Origin: CAZPWF01 sp964590725
Lineage (GTDB): Bacteria > Patescibacteriota > Saccharimonadia > Saccharimonadales > JACQNP01
Direction of reading: 5' to 3'
Length of the DNA stretch: 45,614 nucleotides
NCBI GenBank assembly: GCA_964590725.1
Contig: CAZPWF010000006.1
Location: forward strand, 1 to 45,614
The notes beneath the pieces are model-generated. The model was not told the origin of the DNA. It saw nothing but the letters and a program-made list of their open reading frames with translations, and did no database searches. Below are positions 7,755-15,735 of the stretch, piece by piece. Positions within the stretch are counted from its first letter, which is position 1; each line of letters opens with the position of its first letter. A program made the translations under genes and the position numbers.

Positions 7755-8464
7755 TAATTATTTGGTTTGTTGGTTTTTTAGCTGTATTTGCGTTACTTTA
7801 TTGGCTTTTTATGTCATCTTGGTCTCAATTGTTTGGTAAATTTCCATATAGGATAAAAACATCTCAAAAAACTATTGCACTAACTTTTGATGATGGTCCA
7901 AACGAACCATTTACTACGCAAATAGCAGAGTACTTGAATAGTCAGGATGTCCAGGCGACCTTTTTCCAGGTAGCGGAATGTGTTAATCGATTTCCGGCAG
8001 TAAGCAAGCAAGTAATCGAGCTGGGCCATATTATAGGCAATCACTCATATCATCACCAATTTCACAAACATTTGATTAGTCCTAGTTACCGAAAAGAGAT
8101 TGATGACTCCCAGACAATAATAACTAAAGCAATCGGTAGAAAGCCGGCGTTGTTTAGACCGCCTTGGCTTTGGCGTACGCCTTTTTTGTTTAGAAGCTTA
8201 AAAACACGCGGTCTAACTGCGGTTTCAGGTGAATTTTGTCACAGTCTTGAAATATTTCAACCTAGCGCTAATCACATCGCCAAAGCTGTTATTAAAAAAG
8301 CCCGGCCTGGATTGATCGTAATTTTTCATGATGGCATAGAGGGCCGTACGGGGGATAGGTCTAAAACATTCGAGTCTTTGAAAATCATTGTTCCGGAATT
8401 AAAAAAACAAGGATACAAGTTTTTAACAGTTGATAAACTGCTTGGAATAAAACCTTACCAGTAA
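7751..8464 (+). CDS. Polysaccharide deacetylase (NodB/CE4 family), membrane anchored
   Basis: 237 residues beginning at TTG with one N-terminal membrane helix (residues 1-22), so the catalytic domain faces outward. CE4 motifs: 'TFDDGP' with D47-D48, the zinc pair H98-x3-H102 in 'GNHSYHH', 'RPPW' (motif 3, usually RPPYG), and 'IFHDG' near the C-terminus. The enzyme removes acetyl groups from N-acetylhexosamine polymers or peptidoglycan. The motif-3 Tyr is replaced by Trp. Translationally coupled to the upstream glycosyltransferase by a 4-nt overlap. Confidence 0.88.
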   Translation: MIIIWFVGFLAVFALLYWLFMSSWSQLFGKFPYRIKTSQKTIALTFDDGPNEPFTTQIAEYLNSQDVQATFFQVAECVNRFPAVSKQVIELGHIIGNHSYHHQFHKHLISPSYRKEIDDSQTIITKAIGRKPALFRPPWLWRTPFLFRSLKTRGLTAVSGEFCHSLEIFQPSANHIAKAVIKKARPGLIVIFHDGIEGRTGDRSKTFESLKIIVPELKKQGYKFLTVDKLLGIKPYQ

Positions 8465-8560
8465 ATGCGGCGATAGTTTGTGTCTAATAGGGCGTTATCA
8501 GCAATTTCTTAGTTTCGTCATGTATTTTGAAAGTACTATCAAATAACAGAAAGGAAATGA

Positions 8561-9046
8561 ATGGTTAAAAAATCCCTACTACTCGCAGGAGTATTCGCCA
8601 CTCTTGGGGTAGTATCTTTGGCTGGTATCGGTGCGGTCTCTGCCCAATCCGACAGATCCAACGGATCAACACTAGCCGAAAAAATTGCTCAGAAATTTAA
8701 CCTAAACAAGGACGAAGTCCAACAGGTTCTGAAAGCTGATCGGGAGGAGAAGCAATCAGAACACAAGGCTAAGCAAGAAGAGCGACTCAATAATGCTGTT
8801 ACGAATGGCAAGCTGACTGAAGAACAGAAGACGAAGATATTAGATAGAATGAAAGAGATGCAGCAAGCACGTGAACAGAATAAGGATAATATGAAATCCA
8901 TGTCCGATGAGGAAAGACATGCTTTCATGAAAGATAAACGAGAAGCTCTCGATGCGTGGGCTAAGGAGAATAATATTCCTAAGGAATATATGAGTATGGC
9001 TGGACCACACGGACCAGGCCATCACGGACCTCGCTCCGAGGATTAG
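8561..9046 (+). CDS. Small exported helical, charged protein (Spy/DUF2680-like)
   Basis: 161 residues with a clean signal peptide (residues 1-28, cleavage after 'VSAQS' region). The mature part is highly charged and helical: 'AEKIAQKFNLNKDEVQQVLKAD' opens it, followed by Lys/Glu/Gln repeats, and it ends in a Gly/His/Pro tail ('GPHGPGHHGP'). This arrangement is common in DUF2680-type and Spy-like extracytoplasmic proteins. AAGGAA precedes the ATG. An intrinsic terminator follows, and then a two-component system whose sensor faces the same compartment. It may be the regulated product or an input protein of that system (inference). Confidence 0.6.
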   Translation: MVKKSLLLAGVFATLGVVSLAGIGAVSAQSDRSNGSTLAEKIAQKFNLNKDEVQQVLKADREEKQSEHKAKQEERLNNAVTNGKLTEEQKTKILDRMKEMQQAREQNKDNMKSMSDEERHAFMKDKREALDAWAKENNIPKEYMSMAGPHGPGHHGPRSED

Positions 9047-9070
9047 TGATAAGTTTTTGGGCACCACTGT

Positions 9071-9105
9071 AGAAACCGCTCAGTTTTTGAGCGGTTTCTT
9101 ATTTT
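9071..9105 (+). terminator. Intrinsic terminator
   Basis: Arms AGAAACCGCTCA (9071-9082) and TGAGCGGTTTCT (9088-9099) form a perfect 12-bp stem with a 5-nt loop, followed by TTATTTTT. It ends the transcript of the exported helical protein and separates it from the response regulator. Confidence 0.9.
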
Positions 9106-9143
9106 TCAGGGAAATCTCAGCCCTATAATAGTAGAATGTATAT

Positions 9144-9815
9144 ATGAGAATACTAGTTGTTGAAGACGAACAAAAAATCGCAAATGCAATAAAGAAAGGT
9201 TTGGAACTAGAATCTTTCGCAGTTGATGCAGTTTATGACGCTGACGCGGGTCTAGCGTTTGCTACAACCGAAGAATACGATTTGATTATCATGGATAGAA
9301 TGCTTCCCGGAGATATGGAAGGTCTAGAAATTGTAAAAGAGATTCGCAAAGAACAAATCGACACCCCGGTCCTGATGCTTACTGCAAAAGACAAGCTTAA
9401 TGATCGTATTGAAGGCCTAAATGGAGGGGCGGATGATTATTTGATAAAACCGTTTGCATTTGATGAATTACTAGCAAGGGTTCGCGCACTTCTTCGTCGC
9501 CCAAAACAGCAGCTTAACACCGTACTTAAATACGATGACCTAACATTAAGCCCCACTGACTTTGTTGTGAATAGGGGTGGTAAGGAAATACATCTGAGTA
9601 ACAAAGAATTCGCCTTACTAGAATATCTAATGCGTAACAGCGGACGTACCGTTACCAAGGACAATATAATGCAACATGTTTGGGATTTTGATGCTGATAT
9701 TTTACCTAATACAGTTGAAGTTTATATTGGATATTTACGTAACAAAGTAGATAAGCCATTTAAAAAACCACTAATTAATACTAAGCGAGGCTTTGGTTAT
9801 GTATTTGGGGCGTAG
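9144..9815 (+). CDS. OmpR-family response regulator
   Basis: 223 residues. The receiver domain (1-118) has the acidic pair in 'VVEDEQ', the phospho-acceptor D51 in 'IIMDRMLP', Thr in 'MLTAKD' and Lys in 'IKPF'. The C-terminal winged-helix domain (about 128-223) ends in 'NTKRGFGYVFG', typical of OmpR/PhoB effectors. It activates or represses promoters when phosphorylated by the adjacent kinase, whose TTG start is 2 nt past this stop. TATAAT at 9124-9129 lies 14 nt upstream of the ATG, one of the longer spacings in the window. Confidence 0.95.
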   Translation: MRILVVEDEQKIANAIKKGLELESFAVDAVYDADAGLAFATTEEYDLIIMDRMLPGDMEGLEIVKEIRKEQIDTPVLMLTAKDKLNDRIEGLNGGADDYLIKPFAFDELLARVRALLRRPKQQLNTVLKYDDLTLSPTDFVVNRGGKEIHLSNKEFALLEYLMRNSGRTVTKDNIMQHVWDFDADILPNTVEVYIGYLRNKVDKPFKKPLINTKRGFGYVFGA

Positions 9816-9817
9816 AC

Positions 9818-10825
9818 TTGAACTTTAAAACTCCGACAAAAAAACTAACGATATTTTATCTATTTATTATTATGGTCATTAGTTTGTTTTTTAGCGCTAA
9901 TTTATATCGTGTTTCAGTACAAGAAATTAATAGAAGCTTTATTAGACAGACACAGATATTGCAAAAAACACCTAGATTTCAGCAGTTTATTAATGACCCA
10001 GAATTTATACAGCAGCGCGTTGATCAACTCCGTGAGGCTAAAGCTAAAATTATTTATCAATTACTGATGACAAATATAGTAATACTTGCAGCTGGAGGCC
10101 TTTTAAGCTATTGGTTTGCGCGTAGAACTCTGAAACCAATTCAAGATTCTCATGAAGCCCAGAGCCGCTTTACAGCTGATGCATCTCACGAGCTGCGAAC
10201 GCCAATAACTGCAATGACGACAGAAATAGAAGTTGCCTTACGCGACCCAAATATCTCACTTAAGGAAAGTAAAGAACTGTTATCCAGCAATCTTGAAGAG
10301 CTTGGAAAGCTCAATAACTTAGTGGAATCATTATTACGGCTCGCCAGGCTGGAAGAAGAAGCAATTGAATTTCAAGCCAATAATTTAGATGATATTTTTT
10401 CAAGTGCTATAGACAGAGTTGACCCTCTTGCTAAGCACAAAGGGGTCATATTAGATATCGAAAAGATACAAATACAAGCTCAATGCGATAGAGACACGAT
10501 TACAGAAGTTTTAATAATACTTCTTGATAATGCCATCAAGTACACGCCAAAAGGCAAGTCCATAAAAATGTCTGCAGTTGAGTATGAAAAAACAATTGCT
10601 ATTTCTGTGGTCGACCAAGGACCTGGAGTAGACATTACAGATCAAGATAAGATATTCGATAGATTTTATAGAGCAGATACTTCTCGCAACAAAGACACGG
10701 TTGGTGGTTATGGGTTGGGATTATCGATTGCTTCACAAATTGCTCATTTACATGGAGGTTCGCTAGGTGTAGAAAATGAGCCAGATTCGGGGGCGAAATT
10801 TACTTTGTCGCTACCAAGAGTGTAG
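9818..10825 (+). CDS. Two-component sensor histidine kinase (HisKA/HATPase_c)
   Basis: 335 residues. Two membrane helices (about 10-30 and 80-100) flank a short external loop of roughly 50 residues. A dimerisation domain carries H124 in 'SHELRTP'. The ATP-binding domain has the N box 'LLDNAIKYT', G1 'DQGPGVD', F box 'RFYRAD' and G2 'GYGLGLSIA'. There is no obvious HAMP domain, only a short linker. It autophosphorylates and passes phosphate to the upstream regulator. The TTG start is chosen because it directly follows the regulator's stop. The stimulus is unknown. Confidence 0.94.
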   Translation: MNFKTPTKKLTIFYLFIIMVISLFFSANLYRVSVQEINRSFIRQTQILQKTPRFQQFINDPEFIQQRVDQLREAKAKIIYQLLMTNIVILAAGGLLSYWFARRTLKPIQDSHEAQSRFTADASHELRTPITAMTTEIEVALRDPNISLKESKELLSSNLEELGKLNNLVESLLRLARLEEEAIEFQANNLDDIFSSAIDRVDPLAKHKGVILDIEKIQIQAQCDRDTITEVLIILLDNAIKYTPKGKSIKMSAVEYEKTIAISVVDQGPGVDITDQDKIFDRFYRADTSRNKDTVGGYGLGLSIASQIAHLHGGSLGVENEPDSGAKFTLSLPRV

Positions 10826-10858
10826 ATATTTACATTTAGGCATTACAATATAGTCATT

Positions 10859-12127
10859 GTGCAGTTACATAGTTTTTCAGAAATCGAGACCTTTTTAAGT
10901 AATTTTACTCCCTCCAAGCCTGGTAAGTATAAGCTTGATCGGATGAATCAGCTCATGGGATTACTTGACTCACCTCAAGAGAAGCTGTCAATTATTCATA
11001 TTGCTGGTACTTCTGGAAAGACTTCTACGGCGTATTACGTGGCATCATTCTTAAGCAAGGCTGGAGCAAAAGTAGGTTTGACAGTGTCACCTCATGTTTT
11101 TGAGATTAGTGAGCGAGTTCAGGTTAACGGCTCTTCGTTATCGGAAAAAGAGTTTAGTTTATTATTCAACAAATTTATTAATATTGACGGCGTACTAGGT
11201 CTAGCCCCCACATATTTTGAGATCATGGTGGCATTTGCCTATTGGTGTTTTGTCGAGTTAAGTTGTAGTCACGCTGTGGTTGAAGTCGGCTTAGGTGGCT
11301 TACTCGACGGCACTAATGTAATCGAAAATCCCAACAAAGTCGCTGTAGTAACCGACATAGGGTTAGACCATACGACAGTACTCGGAGAATCATTAAGAGA
11401 AATTGCTATTCAAAAAGCTGGCATCATAAAACATCATAATCACGTATTTTCGTATTTTCAGAACAAAGAAGTTCAAGACGAAATTTTAGAAGCATGTACT
11501 CAAAATAATGCCGTACTGCACGGTATTGAACAAGAAGAATTAAGCACCAGACACGAAATATCGCTTGATTTACCGCTTTATCAGCGTCGTAATTGGTTAC
11601 TAGCATGTGAGGTTGCTGATTTTGTTATTAATCGAGACGATAATCTGTGCACCTTATCTTCAAGCGATCTAGCTAGCAGTCAAAAGGTGCGCATCCCTGC
11701 TAGAATGGAAACAGTACAAATTGCCGGCCAGCCTGTCATAATTGACGGAGCTCATAATCCTCAAAAACTTCGAGCATTATGTAAGAGCATAAAAAATTCT
11801 TATCCGAATAAAAGTGTTGCGGTGCTCACTGCATTTGCTGGGTCAAAAGTATCCACTGTCAGAGAGAGCTTGGATGTTTTACATTCAATTACTGATGATA
11901 TTGTGGTAACCGAGTTTTCGGTTAGAGAAGATTACGCACATACTTCTATGAAAAGTAGCGAAGTTCTAGATATTGCCAGGGATATTGGATTCGAAAGTGC
12001 TATTTCGCAGCCATCAATATGGTTGGCGCTTAAAGAGTTCAGAAATATTAGGCGTGATATAAAGCTTGTAACAGGTTCATTCTATCTGATTGCTTCATTA
12101 AAAGATTATATTGAAAGGGAACAATGA
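10859..12127 (+). CDS. folC: Folylpolyglutamate/dihydrofolate synthase
   Basis: 422 residues of the Mur-ligase fold. 'HIAGTSGKTST' is the ATP-binding P-loop, 'VVEVGLGGLLDGTN' the omega/metal region, 'VVTDIGLDHTTVLG' the central motif, and 'IIDGAHNPQKL' the C-terminal domain signature. The enzyme adds glutamate to folates (and in bifunctional forms to dihydropteroate). It starts at GTG, 9 nt after TACAAT (10844-10849), so the message should be leaderless. It overlaps the downstream dihydrofolate reductase by 4 nt (ATGA), making a two-gene folate operon; folD lies elsewhere in the window. Confidence 0.92.
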   Translation: MQLHSFSEIETFLSNFTPSKPGKYKLDRMNQLMGLLDSPQEKLSIIHIAGTSGKTSTAYYVASFLSKAGAKVGLTVSPHVFEISERVQVNGSSLSEKEFSLLFNKFINIDGVLGLAPTYFEIMVAFAYWCFVELSCSHAVVEVGLGGLLDGTNVIENPNKVAVVTDIGLDHTTVLGESLREIAIQKAGIIKHHNHVFSYFQNKEVQDEILEACTQNNAVLHGIEQEELSTRHEISLDLPLYQRRNWLLACEVADFVINRDDNLCTLSSSDLASSQKVRIPARMETVQIAGQPVIIDGAHNPQKLRALCKSIKNSYPNKSVAVLTAFAGSKVSTVRESLDVLHSITDDIVVTEFSVREDYAHTSMKSSEVLDIARDIGFESAISQPSIWLALKEFRNIRRDIKLVTGSFYLIASLKDYIEREQ

Positions 12128-12615
12128 TACGATCAATAGTCGCAGTTGATCAAAAAGGCGGCATAGCTGACGATTCAGGCATACCGTGGTTGGGTAAAAT
12201 CCCATCTGACGCTGCATATTATAGAGACAAAATTCGCAGCGCTGATGTGATTATGGGATATGGCATGTATAAAGAAATGAAACACCCATATCCTGACACT
12301 GTTAATTACGTCGCCACAACCCGCGATGAAAAATTACGCAAAGGCTTCGTTGCCGTCAAAGACGCCTACTCATTCATCAAAAATTTTCGTGGAGACCTAT
12401 GGATTATGGGAGGAGCAGGATTATATAAGAGCACCTTCGATCTTAATGACGAACTATATATAACTCAGTTAGATAAAGATTTCAATTGTACAAAATTTTT
12501 TCCAGAATATAAAAATGAGTTTTTAATCACCAGTGAATCAAAACCAATAATCGAAAATGACGTTAAGTTTAATTTTCAAGTATGGACAAGAAAGTATAAT
12601 AATACAACATCATAG
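12124..12615 (+). CDS. folA: Dihydrofolate reductase (divergent)
   Basis: 163 residues, the normal DHFR size. The N-terminus 'IRSIVAVDQKGGIADDSGIPW' region matches the substrate-binding loop; 'IPSDAAYY' carries the active-site Asp; 'VIMGYGMYKEM' stands where DHFRs have MGRxTxxS; and 'WIMGGAGLYK' is the second NADPH glycine motif. It reduces dihydrofolate to tetrahydrofolate with NADPH. The usual Arg/Lys and Thr after 'MG' are missing, so cofactor contacts differ. It is translationally coupled to folC. A relaxed RibD-type reductase is a less likely alternative. Confidence 0.82.
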   Translation: MIRSIVAVDQKGGIADDSGIPWLGKIPSDAAYYRDKIRSADVIMGYGMYKEMKHPYPDTVNYVATTRDEKLRKGFVAVKDAYSFIKNFRGDLWIMGGAGLYKSTFDLNDELYITQLDKDFNCTKFFPEYKNEFLITSESKPIIENDVKFNFQVWTRKYNNTTS

Positions 12616-12651
12616 TTACAGGGGTGTATGTTGTAGTAATGTTGATTATAC

Positions 12652-12680
12652 TTGCTGTCAAACAAGTGTTTTGTGATAAT
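12652..12680 (+). promoter_or_regulatory. Sigma-70-type promoter of the winged-helix/sigma pair
   Basis: TTGCTG (12652-12657), 17-nt spacer, GATAAT (12675-12680) with a TGT immediately before it (extended -10). The ATG lies 12 nt further on. Confidence 0.55.
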
Positions 12681-12692
12681 GCCAGCTAATAT

Positions 12693-13553
12693 ATGCCTGA
12701 AACTCAAGAGACAATTCATAATTTGTTAGGCGCTCAGTCGAAAGAGATTGCAACTGAAGTTGTGCAAAAATTTTCCTTGCTTGCACAAGCTGTCGAGCTA
12801 CAAACTGGCGCACGTGCTTTGGACTCAGAATTAAATGGCAATCAGCCTTCAAAAAATGCAGAATTAGAAATTGAAGATACAGCAAAGTCCATTGTTGGTT
12901 TGTTAAAGCTTGGCCTGGGAGTGTTGAGCCATATAAATGATAATACAGAAATTGATGTAAAGAGTCTGATCGATGGGGTTGTCGCATTACCATCAAGCAA
13001 TGCTGTTATTGAACTTGAAACTCCAGCCAACGACATGTCACTAGGGGTTGGTTCAAAAAAAGTAGTCACCTCAGAAACCAAATCAGGAACAAACAGCTCT
13101 AGCCGAGAAATAGCAGTGTATAGTCCAGATAGACTTCATCAAGATTTTATTGATTCGAATGATATTGTAAATCTTGTCAGTGACGATGACCCGTCTTTAG
13201 TGAAGCTCAGCCTCCAAGACAATAGATTTATTGAAGCTGACAATACGCTACTTTCACTGAAAGACAATGAATTGTTTTTACTTAACATATTATTTTTAAA
13301 TCGCAATAAGCTAATAACACGCAAGTTCTTGCTCGATCATGGTTATTCCCCATCGTCGTCATCAGATGCTGCTAGGGGACAGTCATTAAGGCATAATAGA
13401 ATTAAGTTTAAATCACATTTCCCTAACATTGATCTTATAGAAACAGTAGGGGAGGGAGCTCACAGTAAGTACCGGTTATCCCCGAATATTTTTATAATAG
13501 ATGAACGGACAAGGGATGCTGAAATGGCCCCAGAAAAACTAAAAAAAAACTAG
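12693..13553 (+). CDS. Protein with C-terminal OmpR-like winged-helix domain; 0-frame product of a possible frameshift gene
   Basis: 286 residues. The N-terminal ~150 residues are acidic and low in recognisable motifs. From about residue 170 the pattern 'LKDNELFLLNILFLNRNKLITRKFLLD' and 'SLRHNRIKFKSHFP', ending with 'LIETVGEGAHSKYRL', matches the winged-helix DNA-binding domain of OmpR-type regulators (recognition helix with R/N/K, then beta wing). There is no receiver domain. The gene ends at TAG (13551-13553), immediately after an A9 run and an A_AAA_AAC heptamer. The downstream sigma-like frame is open in the -1 register from exactly that point. It may therefore be the N-terminal part of a longer fusion. 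Confidence 0.65.
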   Translation: MPETQETIHNLLGAQSKEIATEVVQKFSLLAQAVELQTGARALDSELNGNQPSKNAELEIEDTAKSIVGLLKLGLGVLSHINDNTEIDVKSLIDGVVALPSSNAVIELETPANDMSLGVGSKKVVTSETKSGTNSSSREIAVYSPDRLHQDFIDSNDIVNLVSDDDPSLVKLSLQDNRFIEADNTLLSLKDNELFLLNILFLNRNKLITRKFLLDHGYSPSSSSDAARGQSLRHNRIKFKSHFPNIDLIETVGEGAHSKYRLSPNIFIIDERTRDAEMAPEKLKKN

Positions 13554-13585
13554 AGCGCACTTCGGATAATGAAGTTCTAGGGCGC
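13541..13585 (+). promoter_or_regulatory. Candidate -1 frameshift or slippage site with downstream stem-loop
   Basis: A9 at 13541-13549 followed by C gives the heptamer A_AAA_AAC (13544-13550) in the upstream reading frame, with the stop TAG next. A tandem -1 slip continues at CTA (13550) in the frame of the sigma-like gene, with no stop up to 15113. A bulged hairpin begins 4 nt later: GCGC-ACTTC (13555-13563), loop 13564-13570, GAAGT (13571-13575), a 6-nt bulge, then GCGC (13582-13585). The sigma-like frame has no ATG or GTG, and no Shine-Dalgarno, before its first TTG at 13598. A simple indel in a homopolymer is the alternative. Confidence 0.6.
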
Positions 13586-13597
13586 GAATATGACATA

Positions 13598-15115
13598 TTG
13601 GTTGACGAATACAAAAAACATCCTTTGAACGAGCTTTCGACCAGGTATATTAGGGACTTTTCTGGTTTTAAGGGTGATTTGCCCAAAAGACTTGTGATTG
13701 ATGGCGTTGGATCGGCTATGAATAACGAAACCGAGTTGTTCATAGCAAATATGCGTAGATTCCCTTTGTTAGATGGGCTGAAGCATGAAGCTTACTTACG
13801 AGATAAGTTAGAGCTAGGACTAAAGGCACATCTTCAATTGCAATCTGATAAGTTATCTACTGATGAACGCCTTGATTTAGAGCGCACGGCAGTGGAGGGT
13901 GCCGGGGCATTTATGACCATCTATGAATGCAATTTGCGTCTAGTTAAGAGTATCGCAATGCATTACAACGCAACAACGAGCAGTGGTATTGTGGATATAA
14001 TCCAAGATGGATGTATTGGACTTAGAAGAGCTATACAGAAATTTGATCCTAAAAAGGGTTTCAAATTCTCCACTTATGCCACTTGGTGGATTAAGCAATC
14101 GATTACACGACATCAGAGTGAAATCGCCTATGAAGTTAAGTTCCCAAGCGTTGCGATTAAGCATATCTCTGAAATAAAAAAATTGATTTCAGATCATGCA
14201 AAACAATACAACACCGACATAACTAATAAAGAACTCATAGAAAAGGGATACAAAGATTATGAGATATATGCAGCCCGAAACTTAGCCGGAATTAGGAGAT
14301 TATCTTTAGATGAGCAACTAGGTAGTGACGGAGACGATATGAACTTTTACTCATTATTACCAGGGGAAGAAGTTGATTTTGAAAAAAATGTTGTAAACGC
14401 AGAATATGATGATTTATTAGGTTCCTTAATTGAAAGAGCCCGTTTGTCTGTGCGTGATAAAACTATAATTTCTATAAGGAGCGGAGTTGCTGTTGCTGGC
14501 GCTAACTATTCTATCCCTGTTTCAATCGACGGTTTTGAAGCAAAGACAACAGGGGAGTTGTTGATGCATATATTATGTGGAGGAAAAGCCCCGTCTTTAG
14601 AAAATATTGGCGACATTGTTGGTCTAACGCGTGAGCGAACAAGGCAAATTATTGAAGAAGCAAACATAGCAATTTTAAGGAGTTCAGCGATATCAGACCT
14701 TGAAGATCGTCTTAATCTTAGCTCCTATGAAGTTGATTTGTTTCATAAATATTTCGCTTTTACTAAAAAAATTACAAGCAAATCCAGTGCAGAGACTCTT
14801 GAAAAGGAACAGCAGACCGCAAGACGGGTATTGGACTTGGTTAGTCTATTGGATAGTGATATTGAAAAATCTATTACAGATACTATTGATTATTTGCGGG
14901 CAGAGCATTCTCTCCCCGAAGATTTAATTAATAGAGTAAACCACTGGTTAAAACTACGTTTTGGTCTCGATAAGGATTATGATTATTTACCAATTAGCGT
15001 TAAGAGCGGTAGAGCATTGTGTAGACTCGAACCTATTCAAATTAAATTAGCTGAAGCAACTATGTTAACTACGTTGATCGATCAACAAGGCAAATTACCA
15101 AAAAGTCTTCAATAA
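13598..15115 (+). CDS. Divergent sigma-70-family factor with region-4 insertion and C-terminal extension
   Basis: 505 residues from TTG, but the frame is open back to 13523 and the true N-terminus may come from the preceding gene by frameshifting. Region 2 starts near residue 112 ('NLRLVKSIAMHY') and continues through 'IIQDGCIGLRRAIQKFDP' and 'FSTYATWWIKQSITRH', the core-binding and -10 recognition helices. Region 4 begins at about 286 ('RDKTIISIRSGV'), but roughly 30 extra residues separate it from the -35 recognition helix 'IGDIVGLTRERTRQI' (about 336-350). About 140 further residues of unknown fold follow. It should direct RNA polymerase to promoters; primary versus alternative role cannot be told here. 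Confidence 0.85.
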   Translation: MVDEYKKHPLNELSTRYIRDFSGFKGDLPKRLVIDGVGSAMNNETELFIANMRRFPLLDGLKHEAYLRDKLELGLKAHLQLQSDKLSTDERLDLERTAVEGAGAFMTIYECNLRLVKSIAMHYNATTSSGIVDIIQDGCIGLRRAIQKFDPKKGFKFSTYATWWIKQSITRHQSEIAYEVKFPSVAIKHISEIKKLISDHAKQYNTDITNKELIEKGYKDYEIYAARNLAGIRRLSLDEQLGSDGDDMNFYSLLPGEEVDFEKNVVNAEYDDLLGSLIERARLSVRDKTIISIRSGVAVAGANYSIPVSIDGFEAKTTGELLMHILCGGKAPSLENIGDIVGLTRERTRQIIEEANIAILRSSAISDLEDRLNLSSYEVDLFHKYFAFTKKITSKSSAETLEKEQQTARRVLDLVSLLDSDIEKSITDTIDYLRAEHSLPEDLINRVNHWLKLRFGLDKDYDYLPISVKSGRALCRLEPIQIKLAEATMLTTLIDQQGKLPKSLQ

Positions 15116-15177
15116 ATTTACTAAATATAATATCTTAAAGCTTTACAAAGTTTAAGCAATTGGTTAAACTATAAAGT

Positions 15178-15459
15178 ATGGATTCTAAACAATTAGATTA
15201 TGAGACTAAATCCAGAATGTTCTCTGCATTAGCAGACCCAACAAGATTAGAGATACTTAACTTGTTAATTAATACCCCAAATACCTGTGTAAGTGCACTT
15301 GCTGATATTTTAAATCTGACTGTATCTGCAGTATCGCAGCAATGTAAGCTACTTGAATTGAGTGGTTTTTTACGACGCACTAGACAGGGCCAAAGAATAT
15401 GTTATCAGGTTCGAACAGACAATAGAGATGTGCAACGAGCACTCAAGTTAATTAAATAA
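15178..15459 (+). CDS. ArsR-family winged-helix repressor
   Basis: 93 residues, a compact ArsR fold: 'MFSALADPTRLEILNLL' (helices 1-2), 'VSALADILNLTVSAVSQQCKLLELSGFL' (helix-turn-helix) and 'RRTRQGQRICYQV' (wing). Only one Cys lies near the alpha-3 position, and no CxC metal motif is seen, so it may sense something other than arsenic or cadmium, or none. It starts 10 nt before the next gene's leader and is co-directional with a glutaredoxin (10-nt gap), suggesting redox control (inference). TATAAA lies 2 nt before the ATG, so the start or TSS is uncertain. Confidence 0.88.
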   Translation: MDSKQLDYETKSRMFSALADPTRLEILNLLINTPNTCVSALADILNLTVSAVSQQCKLLELSGFLRRTRQGQRICYQVRTDNRDVQRALKLIK

Positions 15460-15469
15460 GGAGAAAAAA

Positions 15470-15703
15470 ATGAAGAATGTAACCATATACACGACGCCAA
15501 CTTGTGGATTTTGCCATATGGCGAAAGCTTATTTTAAGCAAAACAATATTGAATATAAAGAATTAGATGTCAGCAAAGACGTAAAAGCTGCACAAGAAAT
15601 GGTTAATATGACTGGTCAGATGGGTGTTCCTGTAATTGATATAGACGGTGACATAACAATTGGTTTCGACCGGCCAAAGCTGCAACATATCCTAGGCATA
15701 TAG
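15470..15703 (+). CDS. Glutaredoxin-like thiol-disulfide protein
   Basis: 77 residues, a minimal thioredoxin fold. The redox motif is C12-G-F-C15 after 'TIYTTPT', the cis-Pro segment is 'GVPVIDI', and 'GFDRPKL' is the C-terminal glutaredoxin/NrdH signature. It probably reduces disulfides of ribonucleotide reductase or other partners; it resembles the NrdH/YruB group rather than GSH-linked Grx. A strong AAGGAG lies 7 nt before the ATG, consistent with internal position in the operon with the ArsR gene. Confidence 0.9.
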   Translation: MKNVTIYTTPTCGFCHMAKAYFKQNNIEYKELDVSKDVKAAQEMVNMTGQMGVPVIDIDGDITIGFDRPKLQHILGI

Positions 15704-15735
15704 TAGCTATGTTTAGTTGGAGGTATTATTGATCT

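Noticed and set aside
12658..12996. 112-codon minus-strand ORF overlapping the winged-helix gene
   Set aside because: It lies antisense to a gene with a clear C-terminal domain, has no family resemblance and no promoter.
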